31,986 nucleotides of DNA. Origin: an uncultured Bacteroides sp. (GTDB lineage: Bacteria > Bacteroidota > Bacteroidia > Bacteroidales > Bacteroidaceae). A program made the translations under genes and the position numbers. Shown here piece after piece: positions 1 to 9,990 of this stretch. The notes under the pieces are model-generated. The model had not been told where the DNA came from, made no database searches, and saw only the letters and a list, made by a program, of their open reading frames with translations. The stretch is from the NCBI GenBank assembly GCA_905197435.1, contig CAJJYX010000013.1, positions 1 to 31,986 of the forward strand, written 5' to 3'. Within the stretch, counting starts at the first letter, position 1; each line of letters begins with the position of its first letter.

Positions 1-76
1 ATCCCTTGCTTGTGATGGCTTCGTTGATATAGCGGAACTTGATGTCCTCTTCTGTAAGTTCTTTGCTTATGCCCAT
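1..76 (-). CDS. Probable type I restriction subunit R (HsdR-like), N-terminal fragment
   Basis: Reading leftward from an ATG at 76-74, 25 codons stay open to the window edge. The visible peptide contains LTEEDIKFRYINEAI, which resembles the opening LTE-x-D-I-x-x-x-(F/Y)-I-x-x-A-I of EcoEI-like HsdR/DEAD-box restriction translocases; that resemblance is my only evidence for function. It lies 66 bases downstream of the small XRE regulator on the same strand, an arrangement seen in type I restriction-modification operons where the regulator controls the nuclease. The nuclease, helicase and C-terminal parts, and any hsdM or hsdS, lie outside the window. It could be another gene with a similar N-terminus. 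Confidence 0.4.
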   Translation of the reverse strand, partial: MGISKELTEEDIKFRYINEAITSKG

Positions 77-142
77 GTTCAAATAACGTTTTATTATCGG
101 AAGTTATTTTGTCCAGTTCTAAAAATCCAGCATTTGGCGTTT

Positions 143-349
143 TTACTCTCGCTCGTCCTCATCTGTTATCAAGTCCTTCAAATCGACTTGTAGAATTTTG
201 GATATTTCAAGCAATGTTTCCAAATCTGGCTGGTATTTATTCCTGGCGTAGCAGTTTACTGTACTAAAGCTCTTCCCAAGCTGTTTTGCAAGCCATGTCT
301 GAGAGATGCCTTTTTCTTCCAACGTATCTTTTATTCTGTTCAGTTTCAT
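143..349 (-). CDS. XRE-family helix-turn-helix transcriptional regulator
   Basis: A 68-residue protein that is almost entirely one HTH_3/XRE domain. SQTWLAKQLGKSFSTVNCYA (about residues 16-35) forms the helix-turn-helix, with the conserved SQ..LA..LG spacing, and LETLLEISKILQVDLKDLI is the usual closing helix pair. Such single-domain proteins bind operator DNA as dimers and often control restriction-modification genes or mobile elements. It precedes the probable hsdR fragment on the same strand, so control of that operon, including its own promoter, is a reasonable inference. A Bacteroides-type -7 element lies just upstream at 370-377. Size and domain are typical for the family and nothing is missing. 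Confidence 0.85.
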   Translation of the reverse strand: MKLNRIKDTLEEKGISQTWLAKQLGKSFSTVNCYARNKYQPDLETLLEISKILQVDLKDLITDEDERE

Positions 350-369
350 ATTTTCGCCGAATTTTACTG

Positions 370-377
370 CAAATATA
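370..377 (-). promoter_or_regulatory. Putative -7 element for the XRE gene (TATATTTG)
   Basis: On the minus strand this reads TATATTTG, an exact match to the Bacteroides -7 consensus TAnnTTTG, and it lies 20 bases upstream of the XRE start codon. I see no clear TTTG at the -33 distance. The surrounding gap (350-515) is very AT-rich and holds no other gene. Confidence 0.4.
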
Positions 378-515
378 CATTAAATTTTGCGATAATAATT
401 CGTTATGTGGCTCTAATAGGCAAAAATATAACGATATTTCACACTTTCACACCCATTTGATACGAAATAAGGGAATAAAGAGATTTTATCCTCCTTACTC
501 CCTTTCTTTTCTTCC

Positions 516-1670
516 CTAATTTCCAAATACTTTTTCCACTCGCTTAACGGCATCCGCTCTCATCTGCATGGCTACGGAAGCATATATCTGTGTTGTCTTA
601 ACACTTTTATGACCCAATAGTTTGCTCACAGTCAAGATGTCACATCCTGCGAGGATAGCCAATGTTCCAAAAGTGTGCCGACTTGTGTGAAATCCGAGAA
701 CCTTTGTAATGCCAGCTCGTTTTGCCATGTGTTTCAAGGCTCTATCACAGTTGCAGATTTGCGGTGTGTTAAACACAAGGCTATCTTCACTTTTATCTTC
801 CCTGTCGGGCAACCATTCCAATGCCTTTTTGCCTAATGGTATCAGAATGGGGTGCTTGGTTTTCTGCATACGAGGCAGATAGATAGCCAATCCCGCATCA
901 GTTTGGCGAATATCCTTCCATCTTAAGTTGGATATGTCACTATGTCTTAAACCTGTAAAGCAACAGAACATATAACATTGTTTGGTTGCAGGACTGCCCG
1001 TTTCTACGGAAGCCAATGACATGACCTCTTCTTTTGTCAATGCAACGATATTACTTTCTGCCTTGCTGACCCTTTCCCTTATATCCAATGAAGCAAAAGG
1101 ATTTGCACTTATCAGACCGTTTCTGACCGCCTTGTTCAATATGGTGTTGAGTGTGGTCTGCATTTGGTGCATGGTGGACTGTGCCAACTTCTGAGGGTTG
1201 CTTGGAGACTTTGGCGAAACATAGATGTCCCTCATATAGTTCAAGAAGCCCATATATACGTTTTTATTGAAGTCTATCAATCGTATGCCACTTTTATGGC
1301 TGTATTTCATATATTGGTGCATGATGGCTATCAGCTTCCATACATTCTTGATGTAGTTCTGAGAATACGCTTGGCTGTCAATCAATCCCTTGTGATAATC
1401 AAGCAGCCATTCATAGAAAACAGGCGATGCCTTTCTTAATGCCGTTTCATCTGGAGACTTTGCCTCCTTACGAATACCAAGGAGTCTTTCAGCCTTTATA
1501 GCGACCGCCTTTTTCATGGCGTTCTTGTTCTCTCGCTTTGCGTCTTCGTTCACCTCTGGAATAAGGTACAAATGCAATGCCTCATATTCCCTTTTACCAT
1601 TCTCATAGCAGTCAAGGTATAGCGACTGACTACCATTTTTTAACACTCTTGTTCTTATCTCTATACTCAT
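516..1670 (-). CDS. Tyrosine-type site-specific recombinase/integrase
   Basis: A 384-aa integrase of the Bacteroidetes type, with an N-terminal arm/SAM-like DNA-binding region (about residues 1-210) and a C-terminal catalytic domain. The full catalytic set is visible: R242 in GLRHSD, H328-x-x-R331 in HTSRH, H354 in LLGHKS and the nucleophile Y363 in TTQIYA. It catalyses strand exchange between two short DNA sites, as in integration and excision of mobile elements or inversion of segments such as hsdS modules. Its start lies 24 bases after the stop of a paralogous recombinase (1695-2860), so the two probably form one transcript. Position beside XRE and HsdR-like genes suggests either an island integrase or a restriction-specificity shuffler. 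No attachment sites could be identified. Confidence 0.93.
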   Translation of the reverse strand: MSIEIRTRVLKNGSQSLYLDCYENGKREYEALHLYLIPEVNEDAKRENKNAMKKAVAIKAERLLGIRKEAKSPDETALRKASPVFYEWLLDYHKGLIDSQAYSQNYIKNVWKLIAIMHQYMKYSHKSGIRLIDFNKNVYMGFLNYMRDIYVSPKSPSNPQKLAQSTMHQMQTTLNTILNKAVRNGLISANPFASLDIRERVSKAESNIVALTKEEVMSLASVETGSPATKQCYMFCCFTGLRHSDISNLRWKDIRQTDAGLAIYLPRMQKTKHPILIPLGKKALEWLPDREDKSEDSLVFNTPQICNCDRALKHMAKRAGITKVLGFHTSRHTFGTLAILAGCDILTVSKLLGHKSVKTTQIYASVAMQMRADAVKRVEKVFGN

Positions 1671-1694
1671 TTTCAGTTACCTTTTTTATTAGTG

Positions 1695-2860
1695 CTAATC
1701 AAATAGATTATCAACCTTGTTGACCGCCTCCACTTTTTTCTCGTCCACTATCTTGCTGTATATCTGTGTTGTAGAGACATTGCTATGCCCCAATAATTTG
1801 CTTGTTGTATAGATGTCAACTCCAAGTGTCAGCATCATCGTGGCGAAGGTGTGCCGTGAGCAGTGAAACGAGATGTGCTTTTTAATATCAGCATTTTGCA
1901 TCCATTTACGGATGTCGTGACATACCGTGGAGTGCCTGGCAAAGTGAATATCGGCTCGTTCGGGTCTTCCTTTTCATTAAGGCAGTTCAGAGCCTCTTTT
2001 GATAGTGGAACATTGACGAGCTTGTTTGTCTTCTCCATGATCGTGCGGACAAATTTTGTCTTTCCGTCAGATGCGAGAAACACCTTGTTCCATGTGAGCG
2101 CACGTACATCTCCCAAGCGCAATCCTGCAAAGCAAGAGAAGATAAATGCCTTTTTTACTTCCGTGTTGGCGCAGTCCGCTTTCATAATGGCTTTCAACTC
2201 GTCAATGGTCAGATATTCTCTTACGCTTTCGGCTGGCTGATGCTTCTCCTTAGCATCCAACAGTTTCATTGGATTGCTTGCTATGATACCCTCACGCACC
2301 GCCTTGTTCAACGCTCCATTGAATACCGCCTGATGATGATGGGCGCAACCTTGACTGATTACAGCTGTAGCGTCTTTCTTCACTCCATGATGTGCCGTTT
2401 TCAAAAACTTCACGAAGCCACGGCAGAAATCCACATCTATTTCTGACAAACAGATATTGATGTCGCCAGTCGTGGCAAGGTACTGTTCTATCTTGTGGCG
2501 CATCTCCTTTCTGCCTTTCAATGTGGATTTGGCAAAGTTGCCGTCCGACTGCTCATATTTGCAGAGCCAAGTCAGCAGTGGCATATTCTCCTGCTTGATT
2601 TTCTCCCATTGTTTGATGCCACGGTTCTGCAGCCCCAATATTCTTTCTGACTTCACCTTGTTTGCCACCTGCATAGCGTGTCTGTTCTGGTCTTTTGAAA
2701 TCGGGTCTTTCTCAGGAACGAGGTAGAGCGACAGCGACTCGTATTTTCTGACACCATCTGAATAAATGTCGAGATAGAGGCTGATATTTCCATTCTTCAA
2801 CTTGCGCTGACGAATGCGAACAGGCTCTTTTGGTTTTGATACTTTCTTTTGTCTTCCCAT
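1695..2860 (-). pseudogene. Tyrosine recombinase, broken by a one-base frameshift
   Basis: A second integrase, paralogous to the one at 516-1670; both N-termini share the pattern LKNG..SLYLD.Y. The frame from ATG 2860 runs through the SAM-like region and the first catalytic Arg (AGLRLGD) to FTLPG, then becomes nonsense and stops at 1835. The missing C-terminus lies in another frame: RHSTVCHDIRKWMQNADI, then HCSRHTFA, LLGHSNV and the Tyr in TTQIYS, ending at 1695. Joining the frames near 1938-1940 requires one extra base and gives about 388 residues, matching the 384-aa neighbour. As it stands the product lacks H-x-x-R, the second His and the Tyr and would be inactive. No slippery heptamer is visible at the junction. 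A sequencing error is possible. Confidence 0.85.
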
Positions 2861-2918
2861 GCTGTTATATGCTTTTATTTGTTTCTATTTTATGCCCCCA
2901 TTCGGGTTTCTCTGAGGT

Positions 2919-2926
2919 CAAAGTTA
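2919..2926 (-). promoter_or_regulatory. Putative -7 element for the recombinase pair (TAACTTTG)
   Basis: The minus strand reads TAACTTTG, matching TAnnTTTG, 58 bases upstream of the broken recombinase start. It is the best promoter candidate for the two-integrase transcript. The nearest TTTG lies about 24 bases further upstream, slightly too far for a good -33 element. The gap 2861-3220 otherwise holds only AT-rich sequence, this element, a plus-strand promoter candidate (3118-3125) and an inverted repeat (3135-3195). Confidence 0.4.
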
Positions 2927-3117
2927 TAAAGATTATTTTGTTTCGCGTAACAAACGTGCAACAAAAATGCACCAAAAATAGATTTTTAACAGTCAAGGAA
3001 ATAAAAGAAATCAAATCAAAGAAGTATCTGTGTATCAATTGGATAACGTGTGTTTTCTTTGTTTTATTACGACTTTGTTTTATGCCATAATATCCTCTAC
3101 TTCGTAGGATTTCTTGT

Positions 3118-3125
3118 TATATTTG
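3118..3125 (+). promoter_or_regulatory. Putative -7 element for the DUF6377 gene (TATATTTG)
   Basis: TATATTTG matches the Bacteroides -7 consensus exactly. A transcript would start near 3132 and carry a leader of roughly 90 bases that contains the inverted repeat at 3135-3195. No convincing -33 element is visible. Confidence 0.4.
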
Positions 3126-3134
3126 CTGCGGCTC

Positions 3135-4819
<1,685 letters not shown>

Positions 4820-4966
4820 TAATACGTCAGAATAATTCTTTGAATCCACTTTTTGACTTTCTCACTGTGTTTTTATATTATTGATTATTAGTTGTTTATT
4901 TATCAAGACCATTTCTCATCTCCCACCTATTTTCAATTCGTTAGTATGAGGTGTCTTTATCTTTCC

Positions 4967-4974
4967 TAACTTTG
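4967..4974 (+). promoter_or_regulatory. Putative -7 element for the GH5-GH3 operon (TAACTTTG)
   Basis: TAACTTTG is an exact match to TAnnTTTG, 50 bases before the GH5 ATG, giving an expected leader of about 40 bases. The gap 4820-5024 contains no clear terminator after the DUF6377 gene, so some read-through may also occur. Confidence 0.5.
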
Positions 4975-5024
4975 GAGAAGTAAAAACGAATATCGCAACT
5001 AATACTATAACCAAAATTATTGCC

Positions 5025-6275
5025 ATGAAACATTTATTAGCGACAAGCATTTCCATCGCCCTGCTGTCTTTGGGCCTTACGGGATGTAGTGAGAAACAAA
5101 CGACAAAAGAAGTAACTTCGGATGCATTTGTGACCATTCAGGGTCAGGACCTGGTAAAACCCGATGGAACAAAACTCTTCATCATGGGTACTAATCTGGG
5201 CAATTGGCTGAATCCGGAAGGATACATGTTCAGGTTCAACAAGACCAATTCAGGCCGTTTTATCAACGAGATGTTCTGCCAGCTGGTGGGACCGGATTTT
5301 GCAGCCGACTTCTGGAAAGCGTTTAAAGACAATTATGTAACGCGCGAGGACATCCGGTTCATCAAGAGTACGGGCGCCAACACCATCCGCCTGCCTTTCC
5401 ATTACAAGCTGTTTACAGACGAGGACTATATGGGGCTGACCGCAGCCCAGGACGGCTTTGCCCGTGTGGACAGCCTCGTGAACTGGTGCCGCGAATCGGA
5501 CTTGTATCTCATTCTCGACATGCATGACGCCCCTGGCGGACAAACGGGTGACAACATTGACGACAGCTATGGTTACCCTTGGCTGTTCGACAGCGAAGCC
5601 AGCCAGCAACTTTACTGCGACATTTGGCGCCGGATAGCCGACCACTACAAAAACGAACCGGTCATCCTCGGTTACGAACTCTTTAACGAACCCATTGCCC
5701 CTTACTTCGAGAACATGGAGGAACTCAATGGAAAGCTGGAAGATATATATAAGAAAGGTGTAGCTGCCATCCGCGAAGTGGACAACAACCACATCATCCT
5801 GCTGGGCGGCTCGCAATGGAACGGTAATTTCAAGCCTTTCAAGGACTCCAAGTTCGACAACAAGATAATGTATACCTGCCACCGTTACGGAGGCGAACCC
5901 ACCAAGGCTGCCATCCAGGAAATCATCAACTTCCGCGACAGTGTGAATCTGCCCATGTATATGGGCGAAATCGGACACAATACGGACGAATGGCAGGCTG
6001 CTTTCTGCCAGACGATGCGCGAGAACAACATCGGATATACCTTCTGGCCTTACAAGAAGATGGACGGTTCTTCTTTCGTCGGCATCACTCCGCCGGAAAA
6101 TTGGGCAAATATTGTGTATTTCTCCGAGGCGCCGCGTGCCACGTACAAGGAAATCCGTGATGCCCGTCCCGAACAGGCTATGTCCCGCAAAGCGATGATG
6201 GATTTCATCGAGGCTTGCAAATTGAAGAATTGTGTGGTTCAGGAAGGTTATATCCGGTCATTGGGGATGAAATAA
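5025..6275 (+). CDS. GH5-family glycoside hydrolase, lipoprotein
   Basis: 416 aa with a lipoprotein signal ending in the lipobox LGLTGC (Cys21), so the enzyme is membrane-anchored, possibly at the cell surface. The body is a single GH5 TIM barrel. It opens with GTNLGNWLNPEGYMF, has HDAPGGQTGD on an active-site loop, the acid/base Glu222 in ELFNEP and the nucleophile Glu315 in YMGEIGH. GH5 enzymes retain configuration and cleave beta-linked glucans, mannans and related polymers. The NLGNWL and HDAPGGQ segments recall exo-beta-1,3/1,6-glucanase-like subfamilies, but the subfamily cannot be fixed by eye. It lies 73 bases upstream of a GH3 beta-glucosidase, fitting stepwise beta-glucan breakdown. 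No SusC/D is linked to this small cluster. Confidence 0.88.
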   Translation: MKHLLATSISIALLSLGLTGCSEKQTTKEVTSDAFVTIQGQDLVKPDGTKLFIMGTNLGNWLNPEGYMFRFNKTNSGRFINEMFCQLVGPDFAADFWKAFKDNYVTREDIRFIKSTGANTIRLPFHYKLFTDEDYMGLTAAQDGFARVDSLVNWCRESDLYLILDMHDAPGGQTGDNIDDSYGYPWLFDSEASQQLYCDIWRRIADHYKNEPVILGYELFNEPIAPYFENMEELNGKLEDIYKKGVAAIREVDNNHIILLGGSQWNGNFKPFKDSKFDNKIMYTCHRYGGEPTKAAIQEIINFRDSVNLPMYMGEIGHNTDEWQAAFCQTMRENNIGYTFWPYKKMDGSSFVGITPPENWANIVYFSEAPRATYKEIRDARPEQAMSRKAMMDFIEACKLKNCVVQEGYIRSLGMK

Positions 6276-6348
6276 CCGGTACCTTGATAACTCCTTCCGA
6301 CTCCTTGACTTATTCTCCGGAATTAGAATTACCTATAATTATATAACA

Positions 6349-8574
6349 ATGAAGAAGCTATTATTCTGTTTTGCGTTAGCTACTGTCGCGTTGCCTCTCT
6401 CGGCACAGCAGAAGCCCGTCTATCTGGACGCAAGCAAACCTATTGAAGAAAGAGTGGAAGACGCCTTGAGCCGTCTGACTCTGGAAGAGAAAATAAAGTT
6501 GACACATGCGCAAAGTAAGTTCAGCAGTGCAGGTGTGCCCCGTCTGGGTATTCCCGATGTATGGACGGACGACGGTCCCCACGGTATACGTCCCGATGTG
6601 CTGTGGGATGAGTGGGAACAAGCCGGATGTACCAATGACTCCTGTGTGGCTTTCCCCGCGCTGACCTGTCTGGCGGCAACCTGGAATCCCGAAATGGCTC
6701 TCCTCTACGGACAGAGCATCGGTGAAGAGGCGCGTTACCGCAACAAGTCGGTCTTGCTGGGTCCCGGTGTCAACATTTACCGTACACCGCTCAACGGGCG
6801 TAACTTCGAGTATATGGGCGAGGACCCTTACCTGGCCGGAAAGATGGTTGCACCTTACATTCGTGGTGTGCAGCAGAACGGCGTTGCCGCTTGTGTGAAG
6901 CACTTCGCCCTGAACAACCACGAGGTGAACCGACACAACACCAACGTGATTGTGGACGACCGCGCTCTCTATGAAATCTATCTGCCTGCTTTCAAGATGG
7001 CCGTGCAGGAAGGTGGAGCATGGAGTATCATGGGTGCCTACAACCTTTACAAAGGCCAACATCTTTGTCACAACCAATACACATTGAACGATATATTGAA
7101 AGGCGAATGGGGATTTGACGGCGTAGTGATTTCCGACTGGGGCGGTACGCACGATACCCGACAAGCCATTACCAACGGCCTTGATATGGAATTCGGCAGT
7201 TGGACCAACGGACTATCAAACGGTGCCAGCAATGCTTATGACAATTATTATCTGGCAAATCCTTACCTGAAACTCATTCGCGAAGGTAAAGTAGGTACCA
7301 AGGAACTGGACGACAAAGTGCGTCGCGTCCTGCGCCTTATCTTCCGTACGGTGATGAACCCCGACCGTCCGTGGGGAAGCATGCTTTCTCCGGCGCATTA
7401 CGAGGCTGCCCGCCGCATCGGTGAGGAAGGTATCGTGTTGCTGAAGAACAGCGGCAACGTGTTGCCTATCGACCTGAATCAGGCAAAGAAGATTGTGGTA
7501 GTGGGCGAGAATGCCATTAAGATGATGACCGTAGGCGGCGGTTCTTCTTCGCTGAAGGTGCAACGCGAACTCTCTCCATTGGACGGCATCAAGCAGCGTG
7601 TAGGCGATAAGGCCGAAGTTGTCTATGCCCGTGGCTATGTGGGCGATGCAAGCGGTGAATACAATGGTGTGGTGACCGGACAGAACTTGAAGGATGACCG
7701 CACTCCCGAAGAGCTGATAGCCGAAGCCGTGAAACAGGCACAGGATGCCGATTATGTAATCTTTATCGGTGGCTTGAACAAGAGCAACGGTCAGGACTGC
7801 GAGGATTCCGACCGTGAAGGTTTGGGCTTGTCTTACGGTCAGGATGCCGTTATCTCTGCATTGGCAAAGGCGAACAAGAACCTGGTTGTTGTCAACATCT
7901 CCGGTAATGCCATCGCCATGCCTTGGGTGAATGAAGTGCCTGCCATCGTGCAAGACTGGTATCTGGGTTCTGAAGCCGGCAGCGCCCTTGCCGCCATCCT
8001 CATGGGTGATGTGAATCCCAGCGGCAAACTTCCGTTCACCTTCCCCGTGAAGTTGGAGGATTGCCCGGCTCACAGCCTGGGTGAGTATACCGGCCAGCGG
8101 AGCAAGGATATCATTGACATCAAGTATAATGAAAGTATTTTCGTGGGTTACCGTTGGGCTGACAAGCAGAAGAAGGTGAAACCCCTGTTCCCCTTCGGCC
8201 ACGGCTTAAGCTATACCACTTTTGAATATGGAAAACCGACAGCCGACAGCAAGACCATGCAGGCCGACGGAACTCTTACCGTGAAGATTTCTGTAAAGAA
8301 TACCGGAGCGCGCGAAGGCCAGGAAGTGGTTCAGTTGTACATCAGTGACAAGAAATCTTCTTTGCCTCGTCCCGTCAAGGAACTGAAAGGTTTCCAAAAG
8401 GTGAAGCTGGCTCCGGGCGAAACCAAGGAGGTTACATTTACCATTGACAAGGAGGCTCTTAGCTTCTTCGACGATGCCCAGCATGCCTGGGTGGCCGAAC
8501 CGGGCAAGTTCGAGGCTATCTTTGCAGCATCGGCAGCCGGTGTCAAGGGGGTTGTTCCTTTTGAATTGAAGTAA
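6349..8574 (+). CDS. GH3-family beta-glucosidase, periplasmic
   Basis: 741 aa with signal peptide MKKLLFCFALATVALPLSAQ, cleaved near Ala19-Gln20. GH3 N-terminal barrel first (about 30-330): KHFALNNHE is a substrate-binding segment and Asp263 in VISDWGGTHD is the catalytic nucleophile. The GH3 C-terminal alpha/beta domain follows (about 360-600) and a fibronectin-III-like domain ends the protein (KPLFPFGHGLSYTTFEY to VPFELK). This is the standard length and order for bacterial retaining exo-beta-glucosidases, which release glucose from oligosaccharide non-reducing ends; beta-xylosidase activity is an alternative. It probably acts on oligosaccharides made by the GH5 enzyme upstream in the same transcript. 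A strong terminator follows. Confidence 0.92.
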   Translation: MKKLLFCFALATVALPLSAQQKPVYLDASKPIEERVEDALSRLTLEEKIKLTHAQSKFSSAGVPRLGIPDVWTDDGPHGIRPDVLWDEWEQAGCTNDSCVAFPALTCLAATWNPEMALLYGQSIGEEARYRNKSVLLGPGVNIYRTPLNGRNFEYMGEDPYLAGKMVAPYIRGVQQNGVAACVKHFALNNHEVNRHNTNVIVDDRALYEIYLPAFKMAVQEGGAWSIMGAYNLYKGQHLCHNQYTLNDILKGEWGFDGVVISDWGGTHDTRQAITNGLDMEFGSWTNGLSNGASNAYDNYYLANPYLKLIREGKVGTKELDDKVRRVLRLIFRTVMNPDRPWGSMLSPAHYEAARRIGEEGIVLLKNSGNVLPIDLNQAKKIVVVGENAIKMMTVGGGSSSLKVQRELSPLDGIKQRVGDKAEVVYARGYVGDASGEYNGVVTGQNLKDDRTPEELIAEAVKQAQDADYVIFIGGLNKSNGQDCEDSDREGLGLSYGQDAVISALAKANKNLVVVNISGNAIAMPWVNEVPAIVQDWYLGSEAGSALAAILMGDVNPSGKLPFTFPVKLEDCPAHSLGEYTGQRSKDIIDIKYNESIFVGYRWADKQKKVKPLFPFGHGLSYTTFEYGKPTADSKTMQADGTLTVKISVKNTGAREGQEVVQLYISDKKSSLPRPVKELKGFQKVKLAPGETKEVTFTIDKEALSFFDDAQHAWVAEPGKFEAIFAASAAGVKGVVPFELK

Positions 8575-8627
8575 TGTTGGAGAATAATGATTCCTCTCAA
8601 GTTATTATTAAAGATTGTGTAGATGGA

Positions 8628-8658
8628 GGGTGTAACCGTGAGGTTACACCCTTTCTTT
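8628..8658 (+). terminator. Rho-independent terminator after the GH3 gene
   Basis: GGGTGTAACC (8628-8637), loop GTGA and GGTTACACCC (8642-8651) form a perfect 10-bp stem followed by TTTCTTT. It lies between the convergent GH3 and uxuA genes. On the minus strand the downstream side is not T-rich, so it is mainly a plus-strand terminator, though the stem could also protect or trim the uxuA 3' end. Confidence 0.9.
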
Positions 8659-8680
8659 GTAATCGAATGCTTGTTATATC

Positions 8681-9853
8681 TTATTCGTAGAGTGACTTGG
8701 CTATACCCATTTCCAGCCCGCGAAGTTCTGCCAGTCCGCGCAGGCGGCCGATACAGGAATAACCCGGATTGGTTTTCTTTTTCAAGTCATCTACCATTTG
8801 GTGCCCATGGTCAGGACGCATTGGGATGGAGACACCGCGGCGTTGCTGTAGTTCGAGGAAAGCTTTCATCACGTGATACATGTCCACATCTCCCTCCAAG
8901 TGATTGGCTTCGTAGAAGTTGCCTTCGGCATCGCGTTGTGTACTGCGCAGATGGACGAAGTTGATACGGTCGGCAAATTGCTGCATGATGGCTGCACAAT
9001 CGTTGGCGCTACTTACACCGAGTGAACCGGTGCAGAGGCAAAGACCGTTGCTCTTATTGGGAACGGCGTCAATCAGTGCCTGAAAATCGGCAGCACAGCT
9101 CATGATGCGCGGCAGGCCGAGGATGGAACAGGGCGGGTCGTCCGGATGGATGACGAGCATGACGCCCGCTTCGTCGGCTACCGGAGTGATTTCCTGCAGG
9201 AAATAAATCAAGTTGGCGCGCAAACGTTCGGCAGTGATATCTTTGTAGCGGTCCAGTTCCTGTTGGAACTGTTCTAAGGTGAAGCTTTCTTCCGAGCCCG
9301 GAAGGCCGGCAATCATATTGCGTACAAGCAGTTGCCTGTCTGCCTCCGTCATTTGTTCAAAGCGGGCACGGGCCTTGGCTTTTTCTTCATCGGTATATTC
9401 GGCTTCTGCACCGGGGCGACGTAGCAGGAAGAGGTCGAAAGCAATGAAGGCGGCACGCTCGAAGCGTAGGGCGCGGCTGCCGTCGGGTAGTTCGTAGGCA
9501 AGGTCGGTACGCGTCCAGTCGAGTACGGGCATGAAGTTGTAGGTAACAATGTTAATGCCACACTTACCGAGGTTGCGCAAGCTTTCCTTATAATTGTCGA
9601 TATATTTCTGGAAGTCTCCGGTTTGCGTCTTGATATGTTCGTGTACGGGTACGCTCTCTACTACGGACCAGCGCAGACCGACAGCTTCAATCATCTCTTT
9701 CCGTTTCATGATTTCCTCCACTGTCCACACTTCGCCGTTGGGGATGTGGTGCAGGGCATTGACAATGCCGGTGGCTCCGGCTTGTTTGATGTCCCAAAGG
9801 CTTACCGGGTCATTGGGGCCGTACCAGCGCCAGGTTTGTTCACAAAGTATCAT
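8681..9853 (-). CDS. uxuA: D-mannonate dehydratase
   Basis: Dehydrates D-mannonate to 2-keto-3-deoxy-D-gluconate in the cytoplasmic glucuronate pathway. From ATG 9853 the protein is 390 aa, the usual UxuA length, opening with [20 protein letters not shown]. Metal-site and active-site segments are visible: [37 protein letters not shown] and MRPDHGHQM. The frame extends upstream to 9925, but those residues run through a hairpin region and do not look like UxuA, so I reject the longer start. It is the last gene of the minus-strand PUL, behind the SDR that makes mannonate. This points to D-glucuronate rather than galacturonate, which would go through altronate. Glucuronate isomerase and KDG kinase are not in the window. 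Confidence 0.95.
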   Translation of the reverse strand: MILCEQTWRWYGPNDPVSLWDIKQAGATGIVNALHHIPNGEVWTVEEIMKRKEMIEAVGLRWSVVESVPVHEHIKTQTGDFQKYIDNYKESLRNLGKCGINIVTYNFMPVLDWTRTDLAYELPDGSRALRFERAAFIAFDLFLLRRPGAEAEYTDEEKAKARARFEQMTEADRQLLVRNMIAGLPGSEESFTLEQFQQELDRYKDITAERLRANLIYFLQEITPVADEAGVMLVIHPDDPPCSILGLPRIMSCAADFQALIDAVPNKSNGLCLCTGSLGVSSANDCAAIMQQFADRINFVHLRSTQRDAEGNFYEANHLEGDVDMYHVMKAFLELQQRRGVSIPMRPDHGHQMVDDLKKKTNPGYSCIGRLRGLAELRGLEMGIAKSLYE

Positions 9854-9868
9854 AATGTATAAGTTTAC

Positions 9869-9931
9869 GAGGGGTGTGCCGAAACCATAATTCACGGTCA
9901 TTTTATTCTGCCTGAGTTTCGACACACCCTC
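9869..9931 (-). repeat. Long imperfect hairpin just upstream of uxuA
   Basis: The arms GAGGGGTGTGCCGAAAC (around 9869-9884) and GTTTCGACACACCCTC (9916-9931) pair imperfectly around a loop of about 31 bases. In the transcript it sits between the SDR and uxuA, ending about 15 bases before the uxuA start. It has no proper U-tract, so an RNA-processing, stability or translation-control element is more likely than a terminator. The GGGTGTG core also occurs in the terminator stem at 8628-8651. Confidence 0.55.
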
Positions 9932-9966
9932 CAGTCTGTATTTAAACGAATATATTCTCAGATATA

Positions 9967-9982
9967 TTCCCCTTCAGGGGAA
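9967..9982 (-). terminator. Short hairpin after the SDR gene, weak terminator candidate
   Basis: TTCCCC and GGGGAA form a 6-bp stem with a 4-base loop, 8 bases beyond the SDR stop. It is followed on the minus strand by TATAT rather than a U-run, so termination would be weak at best. Confidence 0.3.
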
Positions 9983-9990
9983 CGGGATGG

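Noticed and set aside
1695..2860. Programmed ribosomal frameshift making a functional recombinase
   Set aside because: No slippery heptamer or downstream stem is visible around 1938, the overlap fits a simple one-base deletion, and programmed frameshifting is not known in this family.
7216..8202. 328-codon open frame on the minus strand inside the GH3 gene
   Set aside because: It lies wholly antisense to a complete GH3 with catalytic motifs, has no recognisable domain, and is explained by the codon use of the real gene. The same applies to the long antisense frames at 6376-7164 and 5250-5978.
9854..9925. Longer uxuA start at 9925
   Set aside because: The added 24 residues do not resemble UxuA and run through the hairpin region; ATG 9853 gives the family length and N-terminus.
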